In this document: positions 32,998 to 43,586 of the stretch, in pieces
Layout: every line of letters starts with the position of its first letter
Position numbering within the stretch: the first letter of the stretch is position 1
Assembly: GCA_020637515.1 (NCBI GenBank)
Contig: JACKKG010000001.1
Span: 953,501 to 1,017,500, forward strand
Direction of reading: 5' to 3'
DNA length: 64,000 nucleotides
Source of the DNA: Rhodobacter sp.
GTDB lineage: Bacteria > Pseudomonadota > Alphaproteobacteria > Rhodobacterales > Rhodobacteraceae
Made by a program: the position numbers and the translations under genes
Notes under the pieces: generated by a model
The model's database searches: none
Told to the model about the DNA's origin: nothing
What the model saw: only the letters and a program-made list of their open reading frames with translations

Positions 32998-33588
32998 ATG
33001 AACACGCAGCCCCTGCCCGACACCGACCCTCGCCGTGCCGCGATCCTTTCGGCGGCCAGCGCGGTGTTCGCACGCTACGGCTTCCGGCGCTCTGCGATGG
33101 AGGACATCGCCGCACAGGCCGGTCTCTCGCGCGGGGCGCTTTATCTGCACTATCGCAACAAGCAGGATATCTTCCGATCGATCGTGCAGGCCTATTTCGA
33201 TCTGGCCGAGACGCGGATGCGCGCGGCCCTGGCCGCCGGAACCGACCCGGTGGCCACGCTCCAGGCGGCATTCGAGGCCAAGATCGGGCCTGAGATGGCG
33301 CCGCTCTTCGAATCGCCGCATGGCGCCGAGTTGCTGGATGCGAATTTCGCCACCGCCGCCGATATCGTCGCCCGGGGCGAGGCCCGCCTGACCGCCCTGC
33401 TGGCCGATTGGCTGGCCGCGCAACGGGACGCGGGCGGCGCCGTGTTCGATGGTGACGCCCAGTCGCTGGCCGCCACCATCATTGCGGCGCTGGGCGGCGT
33501 GAAGCACACCGGCGGCCGCTATGCCGCGATCCGCGCCGATATGGCGCGGCTCGCGCAGATCCTCGGGCGGGGGCTCAGCCCCTCATAG
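32998..33588 (+). CDS. TetR family transcriptional regulator
   Basis: Likely repressor of the divergent molybdenum hydroxylase operon and of itself. About 196 residues from the ATG at 32998. The HTH is near the N terminus (AAILSAASAVFARYGFRRSAMEDIAAQAGLSRGALYLHYRNK), with a helical ligand-binding domain beyond it. An ATG at 32971 would lie inside operator copy 2 and has no ribosome site, so the shorter form is preferred, though its own ribosome site is weak too. Its stop abuts that of convergent kynA. Confidence 0.87.
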   Translation: MNTQPLPDTDPRRAAILSAASAVFARYGFRRSAMEDIAAQAGLSRGALYLHYRNKQDIFRSIVQAYFDLAETRMRAALAAGTDPVATLQAAFEAKIGPEMAPLFESPHGAELLDANFATAADIVARGEARLTALLADWLAAQRDAGGAVFDGDAQSLAATIIAALGGVKHTGGRYAAIRADMARLAQILGRGLSPS

Positions 33589-34419
33589 GGCAGTGCGCAG
33601 GTGCCAGAGTTCGGGGAACAGTTCGACCTCGAGCATCCGCCGCAGATACTGCACCCCTGACGTGCCCCCGGTGCCCCGCTTGAAGCCGATGATGCGTTCC
33701 ACCGTGGTGACGTGGTTGAAACGCCAGCGGCGGAAGTAATCCTCGAAATCCACCAACTTCTCGGCCAGTTCGTAAAGCTCCCAGTGGTTTTCCGGATCGG
33801 CATAGACCGCGCGCCACGCGGCCTCGACCGCGTCATGGGCCTGCCAGGGCTGGCGCAGGTCGCGTTCCAGAACCTCGGTGGGAATGGCGAACCCGGCCCC
33901 GGCCAGTTGCCGGATCGCCACGTCATAGAGCGAGGGCTGCGACAGTTCGGCCTCGAGCGCGGCGGTCAGGTCCTCGCGGTGGGCGTGCGGGCGCAACATA
34001 GCGGTGTTGCGGTTGCCGACGGCGTATTCGATCATCCGGTATTGCCACGACTGAAACCCCGACGACTGACCCAATTCCTGCCGGAAGCGGGTGTATTCGC
34101 TGGGGGTCATGGTGCGCAGCACGTCCCAGGCGCCGTTCAATTGCTCGAAGATGCGCGCGACACGGCTCAGCATCTTGAAAGCCGGCCGCGCGGCCCCCCG
34201 AGCCAGCTGGTCGCGGGCGGCGCCGATCTCGTGCAACGCCAGCCGCATCCACAACTCGCTGGTCTGGTGCTGGATGATGAACAGCATCTCGTCATGCGCC
34301 GAGGTGCGCAGCTTCTGCGCCGACAGGATCGCGTCGAGCGACAGGTAATCGGTATAGGACATGCGGCCGTCAAAAGCCATTTGCGCGCCGTCGCGCGCGG
34401 GGTCGTAAGCGTTGGACAT
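33583..34419 (-). CDS. kynA: tryptophan 2,3-dioxygenase
   Basis: Heme enzyme that opens the indole ring of L-tryptophan to N-formylkynurenine. The 278-residue protein has MSYTDYLSLDAIL, HDEMLFIIQHQTSELW (heme/substrate region), SSGFQSWQYR and RRWRFNHVTTVERIIGFKRGTGGTSGVQYL with the conserved heme His. The ATG at 34419 follows AGGAGAC. kynU lies 207 bp upstream on the same strand; the formamidase gene kynB that normally bridges the two reactions is not in the window. Confidence 0.96.
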   Translation of the reverse strand: MSNAYDPARDGAQMAFDGRMSYTDYLSLDAILSAQKLRTSAHDEMLFIIQHQTSELWMRLALHEIGAARDQLARGAARPAFKMLSRVARIFEQLNGAWDVLRTMTPSEYTRFRQELGQSSGFQSWQYRMIEYAVGNRNTAMLRPHAHREDLTAALEAELSQPSLYDVAIRQLAGAGFAIPTEVLERDLRQPWQAHDAVEAAWRAVYADPENHWELYELAEKLVDFEDYFRRWRFNHVTTVERIIGFKRGTGGTSGVQYLRRMLEVELFPELWHLRTAL

Positions 34420-34553
34420 TGTCGTCTCCTGAATGCGGTAAAAGAGGGTCGCGGGCTCAGCCCACGGACCGCGCATTCAGTTTCCCGACCATCGCCATGC
34501 GCTTCCACAGAGCGATCCAACCCGCCGGCCGGCACAGCGGCGGCAAGGGGTTT

Positions 34554-34610
34554 CCAAAGGGGCCCACAGGCCCCTTTGGCGAGGGGGTTCGGGGGGCGAG
34601 CAGCCCCCCG
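34554..34610 (-). terminator. two-hairpin 3' module after kynU
   Basis: In kynU sense, a G6C...GC6 hairpin (34590-34597 with 34603-34610) comes first, 17 nt after the stop. A CCAAAGGGGCC-loop-GGCCCCTTTGG hairpin (34554-34579) follows. Order, spacing and stem sequences match the module after tyrB. It would separate kynU from kynA transcription. Confidence 0.7.
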
Positions 34611-34626
34611 ATGTCCCCGCGAAGCC

Positions 34627-35823
34627 TCATGTCACCGCCGCCCGGATCTTGAATTCCGGCCGGTCCCAGGCGTCGCCTGCCATGATCTCGGCCAGGATTT
34701 CAACCGCGCGGCGCACCTCGTCCAGACCGATGAACAGCGGCGTGAAGCCGAACCGCAGCGTGTCTGGCGCCCGGAAATCGCCGATCACGCCGCGCGCGAT
34801 CAGCGCCTGCATGATCGCATAACCCTCGGGGTGGCGGAAACTGACCTGACTGCCACGGCGCGCCGGGTCGCGCGGGGTGGACAGGGTCAGGGTCGGGCAG
34901 GCGGCCTCGACCCCGGCGATGAACGCCTCTGTCAGTTCCAGCGACCGCGCGCGCAGATCGGCGATCTCGACCCCGTCCCAGACATCCAGCGCCGCGTCCA
35001 GCGCCGCCAGTTGCAGCACCGGCGGCGTGCCCACGCGCATCCGCTCGATTCCGCGGCCCGGGCGGTAGTCCAGGTCAAAGGCGAAGGGCGCCTCGTGCCC
35101 CAGCCAGCCGGACAGCGCCGGGCGCGCGACCTCGGCATGGCGCGGCGCGACATAGATGAAGGCCGGTCCACCGGGGCCCGAATTGAGGTATTTATAGGTG
35201 CAGCCAACGGCAAAATCGGCGCCGCCCGGCCCGACCTGAACATCCGTGGCCCCCGCCGAATGCGCCAGGTCCCAGACCGCCAGCGCGCCCACCTCATGGG
35301 CCTTTGCGGTCAGCGCCGGCATGTCATGGCGGCGGCCCGTGCGATAATCCACTTCGGTCAGCATCAGGACGGCGACGGTGTCGTCGAGGGCCGCCTCGAC
35401 CGCTTCGGGCGCCACGGTTTTCAGCGTGTAGCCCTGGCCCAGGGTGCGGCACAAACCTTCGGCCATATAAAGATCCGACGGAAAGTTGCCCGTATCGGAC
35501 AGGATCACCGTCTTGCCCGGCCGCATCTGCAACGACGACGCCAACGCCTGGTAGACCTTGATCGACAGCGTGTCGCCCATCACCACATGCCCGGGTTCGG
35601 CGCCGATCAGGCGGGCGATACGGTCGCCGATCCGGGTGGGCAGGGCCATCCAGCCGGCCTTGTTCCAGCCGGTGATCAGAAGCTTGCCCCATTCGTCGCT
35701 GATCGCCTGCCCGACGCGCGCGGCGACGTTGCGCGGCAGCGGTCCCAGCGAGTTCCCGTCAAGGTAGATGACCCCCTCGGGCAGATCGAACTGGGCGCGG
35801 GTTCGGGCGAAATCGGTGGGCAT
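34627..35823 (-). CDS. kynU: kynureninase
   Basis: PLP enzyme that cleaves kynurenine to anthranilate and alanine. The 398-residue protein has YLDGNSLGPLP near the start, the PLP-phosphate loop DTLSIKVYQA, WDLAHSAGA, the Schiff-base Lys211 in GCTYKYLNSGPGGPAF, and SGWLGHEAPF. GGAGG precedes the ATG. The promoter region upstream has a near-palindrome. With kynA it gives conversion of tryptophan to anthranilate, provided a formamidase is encoded elsewhere. Confidence 0.95.
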   Translation of the reverse strand: MPTDFARTRAQFDLPEGVIYLDGNSLGPLPRNVAARVGQAISDEWGKLLITGWNKAGWMALPTRIGDRIARLIGAEPGHVVMGDTLSIKVYQALASSLQMRPGKTVILSDTGNFPSDLYMAEGLCRTLGQGYTLKTVAPEAVEAALDDTVAVLMLTEVDYRTGRRHDMPALTAKAHEVGALAVWDLAHSAGATDVQVGPGGADFAVGCTYKYLNSGPGGPAFIYVAPRHAEVARPALSGWLGHEAPFAFDLDYRPGRGIERMRVGTPPVLQLAALDAALDVWDGVEIADLRARSLELTEAFIAGVEAACPTLTLSTPRDPARRGSQVSFRHPEGYAIMQALIARGVIGDFRAPDTLRFGFTPLFIGLDEVRRAVEILAEIMAGDAWDRPEFKIRAAVT

Positions 35824-35870
35824 GAAACCTCCTGGACGGGTAGCCGGAGGCTATCCCTGACGCCCCAATG

Positions 35871-35884
35871 CTTCAAGCTTAAAG
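35871..35884. promoter_or_regulatory. near-palindrome CTTCAAGCTTAAAG upstream of kynU
   Basis: This AT-rich 14-bp sequence, symmetric except at one position per arm around AAGCTT, lies 48 bp before the kynU start in otherwise GC-rich DNA. Its form would suit an Lrp/AsnC-type regulator such as KynR, but no such gene is adjacent. Confidence 0.4.
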
Positions 35885-35898
35885 TGGATCAACGACCA

Positions 35899-35932
35899 AG
35901 GGGCGGGAACCCCTGGAGTGGTCCCCGCCCCT
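35899..35932 (-). terminator. hairpin downstream of the 45-residue ORF
   Basis: AGGGGCGGG (35899-35907) pairs with CCCGCCCCT (35924-35932). There is no clear T run on either strand, so efficiency is uncertain. Confidence 0.5.
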
Positions 35933-35967
35933 GACCGTGTCACGCAGCCCGTGCCCGAAGGCCCGTA

Positions 35968-36105
35968 TCAGGCGGCGCGCTTTTGCACCGGGCGCCCGGC
36001 ATAGGTCGTTTCACCGACCTTGACCACCACCAACCCCGAGGCGGTGGTCCGCACGAATTCGCCCTGAATGCTGAGGTAGCGGCCGATCATGATGGTTTTC
36101 AGCAT
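35968..36105 (-). CDS. small 45-residue protein of unknown function
   Basis: A short ORF with good coding character: it begins LKTIMIGRYLSIQGEFVR, continues GLVVVKVGETTYAGRPV and ends QKRAA. It reads as a compact beta-rich domain with a basic tail, with no signal or membrane segment. GAGGGA lies 8 nt before the ATG at 36105. It stands alone between kynU and mutT, with over 140 bp on each side and a hairpin downstream. I do not recognise a named family, but codon use matches that of its neighbours. Confidence 0.65.
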   Translation of the reverse strand: MLKTIMIGRYLSIQGEFVRTTASGLVVVKVGETTYAGRPVQKRAA

Positions 36106-36260
36106 GGTCTTTCCCTCGTTTCCCATGCCCCATTTGTGCCACATTTCACCCGGTTTCGCCAGAGTTATGTCGCATTTTATCGTTCAGGATCAAGAACTTG
36201 ATTGTTCCACTGTCACCAGTTTGGAAACCCATTCCCGGCCGCGGGGCGATTGTCCGCGCC

Positions 36261-36659
36261 CTACAGCCAATCGCGCAGGATCGGGATCAGCGGAAGGTCC
36301 GCGGGCGGCATCGGATACTGCGTCAACTGGCGTGCATGGACCCATTGCAGTTGTTGACCTTCGCGCGGCGTGACGATTCCCTCCCATCGCCGGCAGGCGA
36401 ACAACGGCATCAGCAAGTGGAAATCCGGGTATCCGTGGCTGGCAAAGGTCAGCGGCGCCAGGCAGGATTGCCAGGTCTCGATCCCCAGTTCCTCGTGCAG
36501 TTCGCGGATCAGCGCGATTTCCGGCGACTCGCCGGGTTCGACCTTGCCGCCGGGAAACTCCCACAAGCCGGCCAGCGACTTGCCCGGCGGGCGTTGGGCC
36601 AGCAACACACGGCCGTCGGCGTCGATCAGCGCGACGGCAGAGACGAGAACCAGTTTCAT
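36261..36659 (-). CDS. mutT: 8-oxo-dGTP diphosphatase (MutT, Nudix family)
   Basis: Removes oxidised dGTP from the nucleotide pool. The 132-residue protein has a complete Nudix box, GGKVEPGESPEIALIRELHEELGI, following LLAQRPPGKSLAGLWEFPG, the usual MutT approach sequence. The ATG at 36659 is preferred; a 12-codon extension upstream is antisense-like and proline-rich. It is the last gene of a PpiC-argJ-mutT run, 104 nt after argJ, an arrangement common in Rhodobacterales. Confidence 0.93.
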   Translation of the reverse strand: MKLVLVSAVALIDADGRVLLAQRPPGKSLAGLWEFPGGKVEPGESPEIALIRELHEELGIETWQSCLAPLTFASHGYPDFHLLMPLFACRRWEGIVTPREGQQLQWVHARQLTQYPMPPADLPLIPILRDWL

Positions 36660-36763
36660 GGGCAGGGCTCCGGTTGAGAGGCCGGGCGGGACCACCCCCA
36701 GCCCCCCGGGCGTCTTTCAGGCAACAGGGTGGGCCCGCGGCCAGGGGCTGCGGGCCACGGCCC

Positions 36764-38104
36764 TCACGAGCGGTAGTCGGCGTTGATGTCGATATAGCGA
36801 TGCGTCAGGTCGCAGGTCCAGACCGTGGCCTTGCCCTTGCCGATGCCCAGATCGACGCCGATTTCCAGTTCCTGGTTCTTCATGTAGCCCGCGCCGTCGG
36901 CTTCCTCGTAGCCCGGATCCACCAACCCCCCCGAGGCGACGGTGAACGGCCCAAAGGTGATGCCCAGCCGGTCGCGGTCGGCGGCGGCGCCCGATTTCCC
37001 CACGGCGGCGACGATGCGGCCCCAGTTCGGATCCTCGCCGGCGATGGCGGTCTTGACCAGGGGCGAATTGGCGATGCTGAGGGCTGCGCGTTTCGCATCG
37101 GCGTTGTCGGCGGCGCCGGTGACGGTGATGCCGACGAATTTGGTCGCGCCCTCGCCATCGCGCACGACCTGATGCGCGAGGTTCAGCATGACATCCGACA
37201 GCGCGCGTTCAAAGGCCTTGGCCTCGGCCGAGCGCATGTTGCCCAACGCCGGGCCCTGGCCGGTGGCGGCGACAAGCAGCGTGTCCGAGGTCGAGGTGTC
37301 GCTGTCCACGGTGATGCAGTTGAACGAGGTGTCGGTCAGGCGGCTGACGATGGATTGCAGCGCCTTGCGCGAAATGGCGACGTCGGTGAAGATATAGACC
37401 AGCATCGTCGCCATGTCGGGCGCGATCATGCCCGAACCCTTGGCGATCCCGGCGATGCGGGCGGTCTGGCCGGCGATCTCGACCTCGGCCATGGCGCCCT
37501 TGGGGTAGGTATCGGTGGTCATGATCGCCCGCGCCGCGTCGGCGATGCCCTGTGGCGACAATCCGGCGACCAGCCCGTCCAGCGCGCTCTCGATCCGTTC
37601 GTGGGGCAGGGGTTCGCCGATCACCCCGGTCGAAGAGGTGAAGACGCGGCTTTCCGGCACGCCCAGCCTGGACGCCACCGCCGCCGAAAGCGCGTGAACC
37701 GAGGTCCAGCCGCGTGCGCCGGTAAAGGCGTTCGAATTGCCCGAGTTCACCAGGATGGCGGCGCCCTGATCGGCGCCGTCGTTCAGCCCGATCTTGGCCT
37801 GGCAATCCAGCACGGCGGCCGAGCGCGTGGCCGAGCGCGTGAAGGTGCCCGCAACGACCGATCCGGGGGCCAGGCGGGCCAGCATCACGTCGGTGCGGTT
37901 CTTGTAGCGCACGCCGGCCTGGGTGGTGGCGAACTCGACGCCCGCGATCTGCGGCAGAAGCGGGAAACCGTCCTTGGGCGCCAGCGGCGAAACGACCGTC
38001 ACCTTGGTCGCGGGGACGGCCTGCGGCGCGGCCGCCAACTGCATTTCCAGGGCCTTGGCCCGGGCTTTCCACTTTTTGGCTTTCGCCTTGTATTTCTTGG
38101 CCAT
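36764..38104 (-). CDS. argJ: bifunctional glutamate N-acetyltransferase / N-acetylglutamate synthase ArgJ
   Basis: Recycles the acetyl group between acetylornithine and glutamate in arginine synthesis. The 446-residue precursor is self-cleaved before the Thr in APDMATMLVYIFTD into alpha and beta chains; that segment is intact. GVRYKNRTDVML, NSGNSNAFTG and the C-terminal THRYIDINADYRS are typical. An unusual Lys/Ala-rich helix of about 25 residues (KKYKAKAKKWKARAKALE) precedes the ArgJ fold. AAGGAG lies before the ATG, so this extension is likely translated. It follows the PpiC gene by 80 nt. Confidence 0.95.
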   Translation of the reverse strand: MAKKYKAKAKKWKARAKALEMQLAAAPQAVPATKVTVVSPLAPKDGFPLLPQIAGVEFATTQAGVRYKNRTDVMLARLAPGSVVAGTFTRSATRSAAVLDCQAKIGLNDGADQGAAILVNSGNSNAFTGARGWTSVHALSAAVASRLGVPESRVFTSSTGVIGEPLPHERIESALDGLVAGLSPQGIADAARAIMTTDTYPKGAMAEVEIAGQTARIAGIAKGSGMIAPDMATMLVYIFTDVAISRKALQSIVSRLTDTSFNCITVDSDTSTSDTLLVAATGQGPALGNMRSAEAKAFERALSDVMLNLAHQVVRDGEGATKFVGITVTGAADNADAKRAALSIANSPLVKTAIAGEDPNWGRIVAAVGKSGAAADRDRLGITFGPFTVASGGLVDPGYEEADGAGYMKNQELEIGVDLGIGKGKATVWTCDLTHRYIDINADYRS

Positions 38105-38184
38105 GGCCAGGCTCCTTGAACGGGATCGGCCCGCGCCCCGGGGTGGGGTGCGGGCCGGTTGGCATCACGATACGCGGCGCCGCG

Positions 38185-39084
38185 TCAGTCGTCCAGAAGG
38201 GTCGTCTGGCTGAGCAGGCCGGGGTCCACGTCGGCCGAGAGGTTCTCGACCGTGGTCTGCGCGGTGAGCTGGTCGATGAACGCGCGCGAGGCGTCGCGCT
38301 GGATCTGCTGCACAAGGTCGTCGTGCACCTGCTCCAGCGGGGGGACCTGCTGGATGCGGGTGTCCTCCAGCTTGATCACATGCCAGCCGAAACGGGTCTG
38401 CACGGGCTGCGAAACCTGCCCGGGTTCCAGCGCTTCGACCGCGGCCTGGAAGTCGGGGATCATCGCGCCAGCCGCGAACCAGCCCAGGTCGCCACCGTTC
38501 TGCGCCGAGCCGTCGGTGGACATTTCCCGCGCGACATCGGCGAAATCGCGACCGCCAGCCAGCGCGGCCTCGACCTGCTGGGCCTCTTCTTCGGTTGCAA
38601 CCAGGATATGGGCGGCGTGGTATTCGGTCACCGGGTCGCCGGCCGCGTATTGCGCGGCAAAGGCGTCATAGGCCGCAGCGATGCTTTCGTCGGTCACGGC
38701 CGCGTTGACGGCGGCGACCAGGGCCGAATTGGCGATGAAGTTGCGGGTCTCGTTTTGCAGCAGGACCTGTTCGCGATGCGACAGGCTGCCCGCGTGCGAC
38801 TGTGCGAGGACCTCTTGTTCGATCAGTTGCTGCACGATGGCCGGGAACAGGGTCGCGTCGGGCACCTGGGCGAATTGCTGCGGCAGTTGGGTGCGCAGCG
38901 CGATCGCGTTGCCCAGCGTGATCGCCACGTCGCCGACGCGCGCGATCACGGTATCGGCGGTCGCGGTGCTGGTGACGGCGTCGGTCGCGGCGGCATCGGC
39001 AGCGGGCGCGTCCTCGGCCAGGGCCGGCAGCGCCAGCGTGGCAACGAGTGCCGCCGCCAGTGCAAATCGAGCGTTTTTGAACAT
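38185..39084 (-). CDS. peptidylprolyl isomerase, parvulin (PpiC) type, exported
   Basis: Periplasmic foldase of about 299 residues. A Sec signal peptide (FKNARFALAAALVATLALPALA) is followed by a low-complexity Ala/Thr stretch, a SurA-N-like helical region, and a parvulin domain (about residues 150-245: YHAAHILVATEEEAQQVEAAL...GDLGWFAAGAMIPDFQAAV...RFGWHVIKLED). AGGAG precedes the ATG at 39084, and a longer in-frame start was rejected. It diverges from secA. Pairing of a translocase motor gene with an exported foldase gene is functionally sensible. Confidence 0.9.
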   Translation of the reverse strand: MFKNARFALAAALVATLALPALAEDAPAADAAATDAVTSTATADTVIARVGDVAITLGNAIALRTQLPQQFAQVPDATLFPAIVQQLIEQEVLAQSHAGSLSHREQVLLQNETRNFIANSALVAAVNAAVTDESIAAAYDAFAAQYAAGDPVTEYHAAHILVATEEEAQQVEAALAGGRDFADVAREMSTDGSAQNGGDLGWFAAGAMIPDFQAAVEALEPGQVSQPVQTRFGWHVIKLEDTRIQQVPPLEQVHDDLVQQIQRDASRAFIDQLTAQTTVENLSADVDPGLLSQTTLLDD

Positions 39085-39122
39085 GCAAAGCTCCTGAATC
39101 GCGCCCTTGGGGGCGGCTGTGA

Positions 39123-39151
39123 TTGACACCTGTTTGGCCGCCCCTTACATG
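39123..39151 (+). promoter_or_regulatory. predicted secA promoter
   Basis: TTGACA (39123-39128), 17 nt, then TACATG (39146-39151), about 118 nt before the secA start codon. This is a perfect -35 with a fair -10. Confidence 0.55.
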
Positions 39152-39269
39152 CCAGAGCGACTTTTTCATTGCTCGGGCTGGACAGTCGCGCCCTGTTTAG
39201 GAAAGCAGCCGCCAACCGGCAACCCCGCCGGAGACGTCACCCGGTCACACAAAGGCGAGCGGAGAACAC

Positions 39270-41981
<2,712 letters not shown>

Positions 41982-42002
41982 ACGCGGCACCCTCGTGTCT
42001 TG

Positions 42003-42028
42003 CGGCGCGCCCTGGTGGCGCGCCGTTT
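42003..42028 (+). terminator. secA terminator
   Basis: CGGCGCGCC-CTGGT-GGCGCGCCG followed by TTT, 21 nt after the secA stop. Confidence 0.75.
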
Positions 42029-42182
42029 GCATGACGTGGCCAGGGTCAGGATTGGGCGTTCGCCGGCCGGGCCCCCGGGGGGTAGGCCGGTCGATTGCCG
42101 TGAAACGACCCCGTATGTGCCCCAAAGCTGCCCAAGTCGGCCCCGATAAAGGCCCGGTCATTCATTCGAGCCGGAGTCCGCC

Positions 42183-43457
42183 ATGAACAGGGTCCGCATT
42201 GTTGCTATCTCTGCCGTTGCCCTTGGGGCAGCGGTTGTCGCCGGAACGCAGTTCCAGCAATCGTCGTCGCAACCCGCGCCGGACGTGGTCGCGCAGGACC
42301 CCGACGCGGCACTGGCCCAGGCCCAGGCGTATGCCCGGTCCGTGGCCCCGGCCGCAGAGACCTCGTTGGCTGCCCTGGGCACCGCAGACCAGGCCCCGGC
42401 CGCCGCGCCGTCGAACGCCGCCCAACCTGCGGCCGATGCCGCCACGCGTAGCGTTGCGCCGCAGATGGCCAGCATCCTGCCCGGGGACCAGGCCGCGCGA
42501 CCCGAACCCCCGCGCCGCGAACCGCCACGCCCCGCACCTGCGCCTGAAATGCAGGCTGCCCATGCGGCCGAATCGGCCTCGGCCCCGGTGGCTGCCGCCA
42601 GCGTCCTGCCGCGTTCCGAACTGGCCAGCGCCGAATCCACCGGCACCCCGCGCGAGGACATGACCCGCGAGATCGTCGAACGGGCGCTGCAACCGGCGCC
42701 GCCCGCGTTTCCCCCGGTTGACGCCACGGCCGACGAAGGGCCGGTCCAGCCGCTCGATCCAGAGCTCGAAGCCGAACTGAACGCTTGCGCCGTCTGGCTG
42801 GTGGTCACCGCTGCGCAGGACGCGATGCTGGACGCCAGCGTCTACGCCCCGTGCGATCAAGGGGCTCAGGTTTCGATCAGCCATGCGGGCCTGACCTTCG
42901 ACACCCATCTGGGGGCGGACGGCCAGCTCATGACGCAGATCCCCGCCCTGGTCGAGGATGCCACGGTCACGCTGACCTTTGCCGACGGACGGACCGCAAG
43001 CGACAGCACCAGCGTGTCCGATCTGGCCAATGTCGAACGGGTCGTTCTGGGATGGCAGGGGCCGGTCGCGCTGGCGCTGCACGCCTATGAATTCGGCGCG
43101 CATTTCGGCGATACCGGCCATGTCCACGCGGGCCATCCGCTGGCCCCCGGGATCGATGGCCACGGCTTCCTGACGGTGCTGGGCGATCCGTCGATCGAAC
43201 ACGCCCATCTGGCGCAGGTCTATTCCTATCCCCGGGGCGAATCGCCGCGCACGGGCGAGGTCGCGCTTGAGATCGAGGTACCGGTTACCGACGCGAGCTG
43301 TGGCCAGACCCTGACGGCAAACTCGCTGGAGCTGCACGGCGGTGCCCCCGGTCAGGTTCGCGCGATCAGTCTGGACATGCCGGCCTGCGACGGCGCGGGG
43401 GGCTATGTGGTCCTGCCCGGTGTGCTGCCGGAACTGCAGATCGCCCAGTTGCAATAG
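42183..43457 (+). CDS. large exported or membrane-anchored protein of unknown function
   Basis: A 424-residue protein in three parts. The first is an N-terminal hydrophobic segment (VRIVAISAVALGAAVVAG) that is either a signal peptide or an anchor. The second, about residues 30-180, is Ala/Pro-rich and probably extended. The third is a globular C-terminal region (about 195-424) with four cysteines and beta-rich sequence (QVSISHAGLTFDTHLGADGQLMTQIPAL, ALALHAYEFGAHFGDTGHVHAG). I do not recognise the family, though the anchor-linker-domain layout suggests a periplasmic envelope protein. It lies between secA and radC and is followed by its own terminator, so it is probably a single-gene unit. Confidence 0.75.
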   Translation: MNRVRIVAISAVALGAAVVAGTQFQQSSSQPAPDVVAQDPDAALAQAQAYARSVAPAAETSLAALGTADQAPAAAPSNAAQPAADAATRSVAPQMASILPGDQAARPEPPRREPPRPAPAPEMQAAHAAESASAPVAAASVLPRSELASAESTGTPREDMTREIVERALQPAPPAFPPVDATADEGPVQPLDPELEAELNACAVWLVVTAAQDAMLDASVYAPCDQGAQVSISHAGLTFDTHLGADGQLMTQIPALVEDATVTLTFADGRTASDSTSVSDLANVERVVLGWQGPVALALHAYEFGAHFGDTGHVHAGHPLAPGIDGHGFLTVLGDPSIEHAHLAQVYSYPRGESPRTGEVALEIEVPVTDASCGQTLTANSLELHGGAPGQVRAISLDMPACDGAGGYVVLPGVLPELQIAQLQ

Positions 43458-43495
43458 GGCGGTCCCCGGCTGGCCGGAACCGCAACGATCGAACA

Positions 43496-43524
43496 GGGGG
43501 CCTGGCGCGTTTCGCCGGGCCCCC
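43496..43524 (+). terminator. hairpin terminator after the large exported protein gene
   Basis: GGGGGCC, a mismatch and GGC pair with GCC, a mismatch and GGCCCCC, followed by GGTCTTTG. It lies 38 nt after the stop. Confidence 0.65.
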
Positions 43525-43586
43525 GGTCTTTGTGTCCGGCCGCCATGCGCCCCCCGACAGGCAGCATGGCCCCAGCCACCAGAGCA

